Below are positions 61,608 through 64,000 of a stretch of 64,000 nucleotides of DNA, one piece after another. Numbering within the stretch: the stretch's first letter is position 1; every line of letters starts with the position of its first letter. The notes beneath the pieces are model-generated. The model searched no databases. It was given only the letters and a program-made list of their open reading frames with translations, and was not told the DNA's origin. The stretch covers positions 62,001-126,000 of the forward strand of contig JAGIBP010000001.1 in assembly GCA_017744285.1 (NCBI GenBank). Reading direction: 5' to 3'. This stretch comes from Variovorax sp. (GTDB lineage Bacteria > Pseudomonadota > Gammaproteobacteria > Burkholderiales > Burkholderiaceae_C). A program made the position numbers and the translations under genes.

Positions 61608-62558
61608 ATGGAGACCCTCGTCAACCTCGAATCCTTCGTGCGCAGTGCTCAGGCTCGCAGCTTTTCGGGCGCGGCACGAAGGCTGGGACTCACGCCGGCG
61701 GCCGTGAGCCGCAACGTGGCGACGTTGGAGCGCAACATCGGTCAGCGCCTTTTCCAGCGCAGCACGCGCCGGCTCACCCTGACCGAGGGAGGCGAACGCT
61801 TTCTCATGGACGTGGAGCGGCACCTGGACGGCGTTCAGGCCGCGCTCGCAGGCATGACCTCGCATCAGGGCGAGCCGGCCGGCGTGCTCAAGGTGAGCGT
61901 GGCGCCGAGCTTTGGCGTGGACTACGTGCTGCCTCTTCTGCCCTCGTTCCTGGAGCGCTACCCCGCCATCCAGCCCGACTGGCAGTTCGACAACCGGCAG
62001 ATCGACCTGGTGGCTGAAGCATTCGATGCCGCGGTGGGAGGCGGCTTCGAGCTGGCGCCCGGCGTGGTGGCGCGCGCACTGGCTCCAGCGCACATCGTGG
62101 CGGTGGCATCGCCGGCCTTCATGCTCGGGCGCAAGAGGCCGACCGAGCCCTCGCAACTGGCCGATTTCGAAGGTATCGCCTTGCGTTCGACGCGCACCCG
62201 CCGGCTGCGCCAATGGCTCATGCGTGACGCCTCGGGCGCGCAGGTGCCGGCGCAGCCGCGTGAGCACGTCGTCGTGGACGACCCCGCGGCTGCGAGCGGC
62301 GCTGCGCTGCTCGGCCTCGGCGTGGCGCTCGTGCCGCTTTCAAGCGCCTTGCCGATGCTCGAAAGCGGCACGCTGCTGCGGCTGCTGCCCGAGTGGTATG
62401 GCGACCTGGGCGCCATTTCCATCTACTACGCCAGCCGCACCCTGCTGCCGGCCAAGACGCGGGCCTTTGTCGACCATGTGGCACAGGGCTTCGAAGACCA
62501 GCGGCTGGCGCAGCGCCTGCACGCCCTGTCCGCGCCCGCGGGTGGCCGCGGGCGTTGA
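61608..62558 (+). CDS. LysR-family transcriptional regulator
   Basis: 316 residues from ATG 61608. The HTH is 'LESFVRSAQARSFSGAARRL' and 'PAAVSRNVATLERNIGQRLF'. The effector domain has 'LKVSVAPSFGVDYVLPLLPS' and 'VDDPAAASGAALLGLGVALV', as in the CrgA-like group common in Burkholderiales. Divergent from the SDR gene, which it likely controls. Confidence 0.9.
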   Translation: METLVNLESFVRSAQARSFSGAARRLGLTPAAVSRNVATLERNIGQRLFQRSTRRLTLTEGGERFLMDVERHLDGVQAALAGMTSHQGEPAGVLKVSVAPSFGVDYVLPLLPSFLERYPAIQPDWQFDNRQIDLVAEAFDAAVGGGFELAPGVVARALAPAHIVAVASPAFMLGRKRPTEPSQLADFEGIALRSTRTRRLRQWLMRDASGAQVPAQPREHVVVDDPAAASGAALLGLGVALVPLSSALPMLESGTLLRLLPEWYGDLGAISIYYASRTLLPAKTRAFVDHVAQGFEDQRLAQRLHALSAPAGGRGR

Positions 62559-62746
62559 GTCGAAGCGGCCCTCGCGGTCGCATGAGTGACGGCGGCCAGA
62601 CGCGCAGGGCTGCGCGGACGGTGCTCGAAATGGCTGTGGCCGGTCATGGCCATTCCTGAATCCGGTGATGCCCCCGACATGTTTCCATATGTATCATTCT
62701 CATCTTTAGCCGCTTCGGCGGTTCGCAAGCGCCGGAGCACCCCATC

Positions 62747-64000
62747 TTGAATCGTTCGTATCGCCTCGTATGGAATCGCGCATTGTGCGCAGTGCAAGCA
62801 GTTGCAGAGACCGCCGGAAGCCGAGCGACGGCGGGAAGCGCCGGCGGGGTTGAAGTCCCGTTGCCGCCGCCACGGGTTCGCCGCGCAGTGGCGGCGCTGC
62901 TCCTGGGCATGGGCCCGGGCTTGATTGCCGGTGGGGCGTGGGCGCAAGCCAGCGGAGGACTTGCGGTCATCTCCAACGGAGGCACCGGCGGCCTGGGCGG
63001 CGCAGGCAATGGCGGTGGCGCCGTCGGCGGAAGCGTCGGCGAGTTCCCTGGCCTCGCGGGCTTGCCTACGTCGGGTGGCCAGGGAGGCGCCGGCCGCAAC
63101 GGCGCGGCCGGGCCGGGCGGGTTGGGCGGCGCGGTCGGGGCCACCAGCGTGACCGGTTCGGTCACCGGGGGCTCGGGATTCAGTGGCGCTCCCGATCCGG
63201 ATCCGGTCTATGGCGCGGGAGGCGGCGGCGGCGGCGGTGCCGCCGTGTACACCTCCGACATTGGCATCAGCGTGGGGAGCAGCACCGTCCTGCAGGGCGG
63301 CAACGGCGGTTCCGGCGGCATTGCGCGCCTGTCCGGCGGCGGCGGCGGCGGCGGCGCGGGCCTGCAGTCCGTGGCGGCCGGCGTCACCTTGAACAATGCG
63401 GGACAGACGATCGGCGGCAACGGCGGCGCAGGTGGCCTGGGCCAGTGGGCAGGCGGCGGCGGCGGTGGCGGCGACGGCATCGTGCTGCAAGGCGGCGGCG
63501 CGACCGTCGTCAACCTCGGCACGTCCACGGGCGGCAATGGCGGGGCCGGCGGCTCGACCGGCGGCATGCCGGCGTTCGGTGGCGAGGGCGGCGCGGGCCT
63601 CGCGCTGCAGTCCAGCAACAATTCGGTGTCCAACACCGGCACGCTGAGGGGAGGCTCGGGCGGTGCCGGCGGCACCGCCGCGCTCTTCGGCGTGGGTGGC
63701 GCGGCGCTGCGCGTGTGGGGCCACTCGAACACCATCGTCAACATGGGGGCGCTGACGGCCGGCATGGCTGGCGACGGCACCACGCTTGGCGACGCAGTGC
63801 GGATCACCGGCAACGACAACCAGCTCGAGTTGCGCGCCGGCTCCTCGATCACCGGCGCGCTGAGGGTGGCCTTGGGCACCGGCAACGTGCTGAGGCTTTC
63901 GGGCGACACGACCGACAGCACCACTTCGCTCAGCACCGCGACCTACAGCGGCTTCGCGCGCTACGAAAAGACCGGCGCCAGCACCTGGACGCTCATCGGC
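62747..64000 (+). CDS. Autotransporter with Gly-rich passenger (3' end outside window)
   Basis: The frame is open from TTG 62747 to the window end (418 codons). The first residues, (M)NRSYRLVWNRALCAVQAVAE, are a clear extended signal peptide region, which fixes the TTG start; cleavage is near 'GAWAQA'. The passenger is made of irregular 'GGNGGAGG' and 'GGGGGGG' stretches similar in look to PGRS-type repeats, from about residue 70 to 320. After that, 'NTIVNMGALTAG' and 'YEKTGASTWTLIG' resemble the stem repeats of autotransporters. The beta-barrel is not visible. Probably a surface adhesin. Confidence 0.8.
   Translation, partial: MNRSYRLVWNRALCAVQAVAETAGSRATAGSAGGVEVPLPPPRVRRAVAALLLGMGPGLIAGGAWAQASGGLAVISNGGTGGLGGAGNGGGAVGGSVGEFPGLAGLPTSGGQGGAGRNGAAGPGGLGGAVGATSVTGSVTGGSGFSGAPDPDPVYGAGGGGGGGAAVYTSDIGISVGSSTVLQGGNGGSGGIARLSGGGGGGGAGLQSVAAGVTLNNAGQTIGGNGGAGGLGQWAGGGGGGGDGIVLQGGGATVVNLGTSTGGNGGAGGSTGGMPAFGGEGGAGLALQSSNNSVSNTGTLRGGSGGAGGTAALFGVGGAALRVWGHSNTIVNMGALTAGMAGDGTTLGDAVRITGNDNQLELRAGSSITGALRVALGTGNVLRLSGDTTDSTTSLSTATYSGFARYEKTGASTWTLIG

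Noticed and set aside
62681-62709. AT-rich patch before the second autotransporter resembling a Fur box (GAGAATGAT on the minus strand)
   Set aside because: Only one half agrees well with the Fur consensus. Not enough to call a site, though iron control of the adhesin would be easy to test.

Overview
The window is about 64 kb of GC-rich DNA with dense, mostly co-directional operons. The gene content points to a soil betaproteobacterium of the Comamonadaceae, most likely Variovorax or a close relative: four orphan Bug/TctC-type solute receptors, several LysR-type regulators, Rieske oxygenases of the phthalate-dioxygenase type, a full C-P lyase cluster, chromate and nickel/cobalt efflux genes and large autotransporters. 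This assignment is inferred from gene content and style; there is no rRNA or other marker gene in the window.

About 1-8100 (+) is a catabolic operon for an aromatic compound: the end of a RidA-like gene, a LigJ/ACMSD-type amidohydrolase, two different Rieske oxygenase alpha subunits around a Bug receptor, one shared phthalate-dioxygenase-type reductase, an enoyl-CoA hydratase and a 3-hydroxyacyl-CoA dehydrogenase. An isolated BatA-like VWA protein follows. At 9285-10529 (-) lies an unusually long LysR regulator with two tandem DNA-binding domains. It diverges from an operon for a DAO-type oxidase, a Bug receptor and a metallo-beta-lactamase-fold hydrolase (10693-14092). A second operon (14305-22033) encodes an isochorismatase-type hydrolase, a SnoaL-like protein, a complete Liv-type ABC importer, a creatininase-family amidohydrolase and 4-hydroxybenzoate 3-hydroxylase (PobA). 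A 65-bp element (55 of 65 bases identical) precedes both operons, so they probably form one regulon controlled by the double-HTH regulator.

22038-34523 is a phosphonate utilisation locus. The minus strand carries phnGHIJKLM, a PPOX flavoprotein gene and phnCDE1E2; the plus strand carries phnF, a DUF1045 2H-phosphoesterase gene and phnN. Pho-box-like repeats and a perfect palindrome in the intergenic regions suggest control by phosphate starvation and by PhnF. Next come a MarR/DHA2-efflux pair, a DUF4262 gene and a membrane protein of unknown function. A 1697-residue autotransporter follows; its 3' end overlaps a convergent beta-propeller gene.

44365-50292 is a stress and resistance block: chrB-chrA, dmeF with a divergent RcnR/CsoR-type regulator and a well-matching operator, a ParD-like gene fused in an operon with a second methionine aminopeptidase, and a Tat-exported B3-type metallo-beta-lactamase-fold protein. 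51394-58773 holds further catabolic pieces: a LysR gene with uraD and a Bug receptor, then an IclR-controlled set (a quinone-oxidoreductase gene broken by a one-base frameshift, an amidohydrolase, an atypical SDR) with a divergent Bug receptor. A second chrA, an AHSA1-type SRPBCC protein and an SDR/LysR divergent pair follow. The window ends inside a second, glycine-rich autotransporter that starts at TTG.

No tRNA, rRNA, CRISPR array, integrase or intact insertion sequence was recognised. No gene-free stretch exceeds 300 bases.
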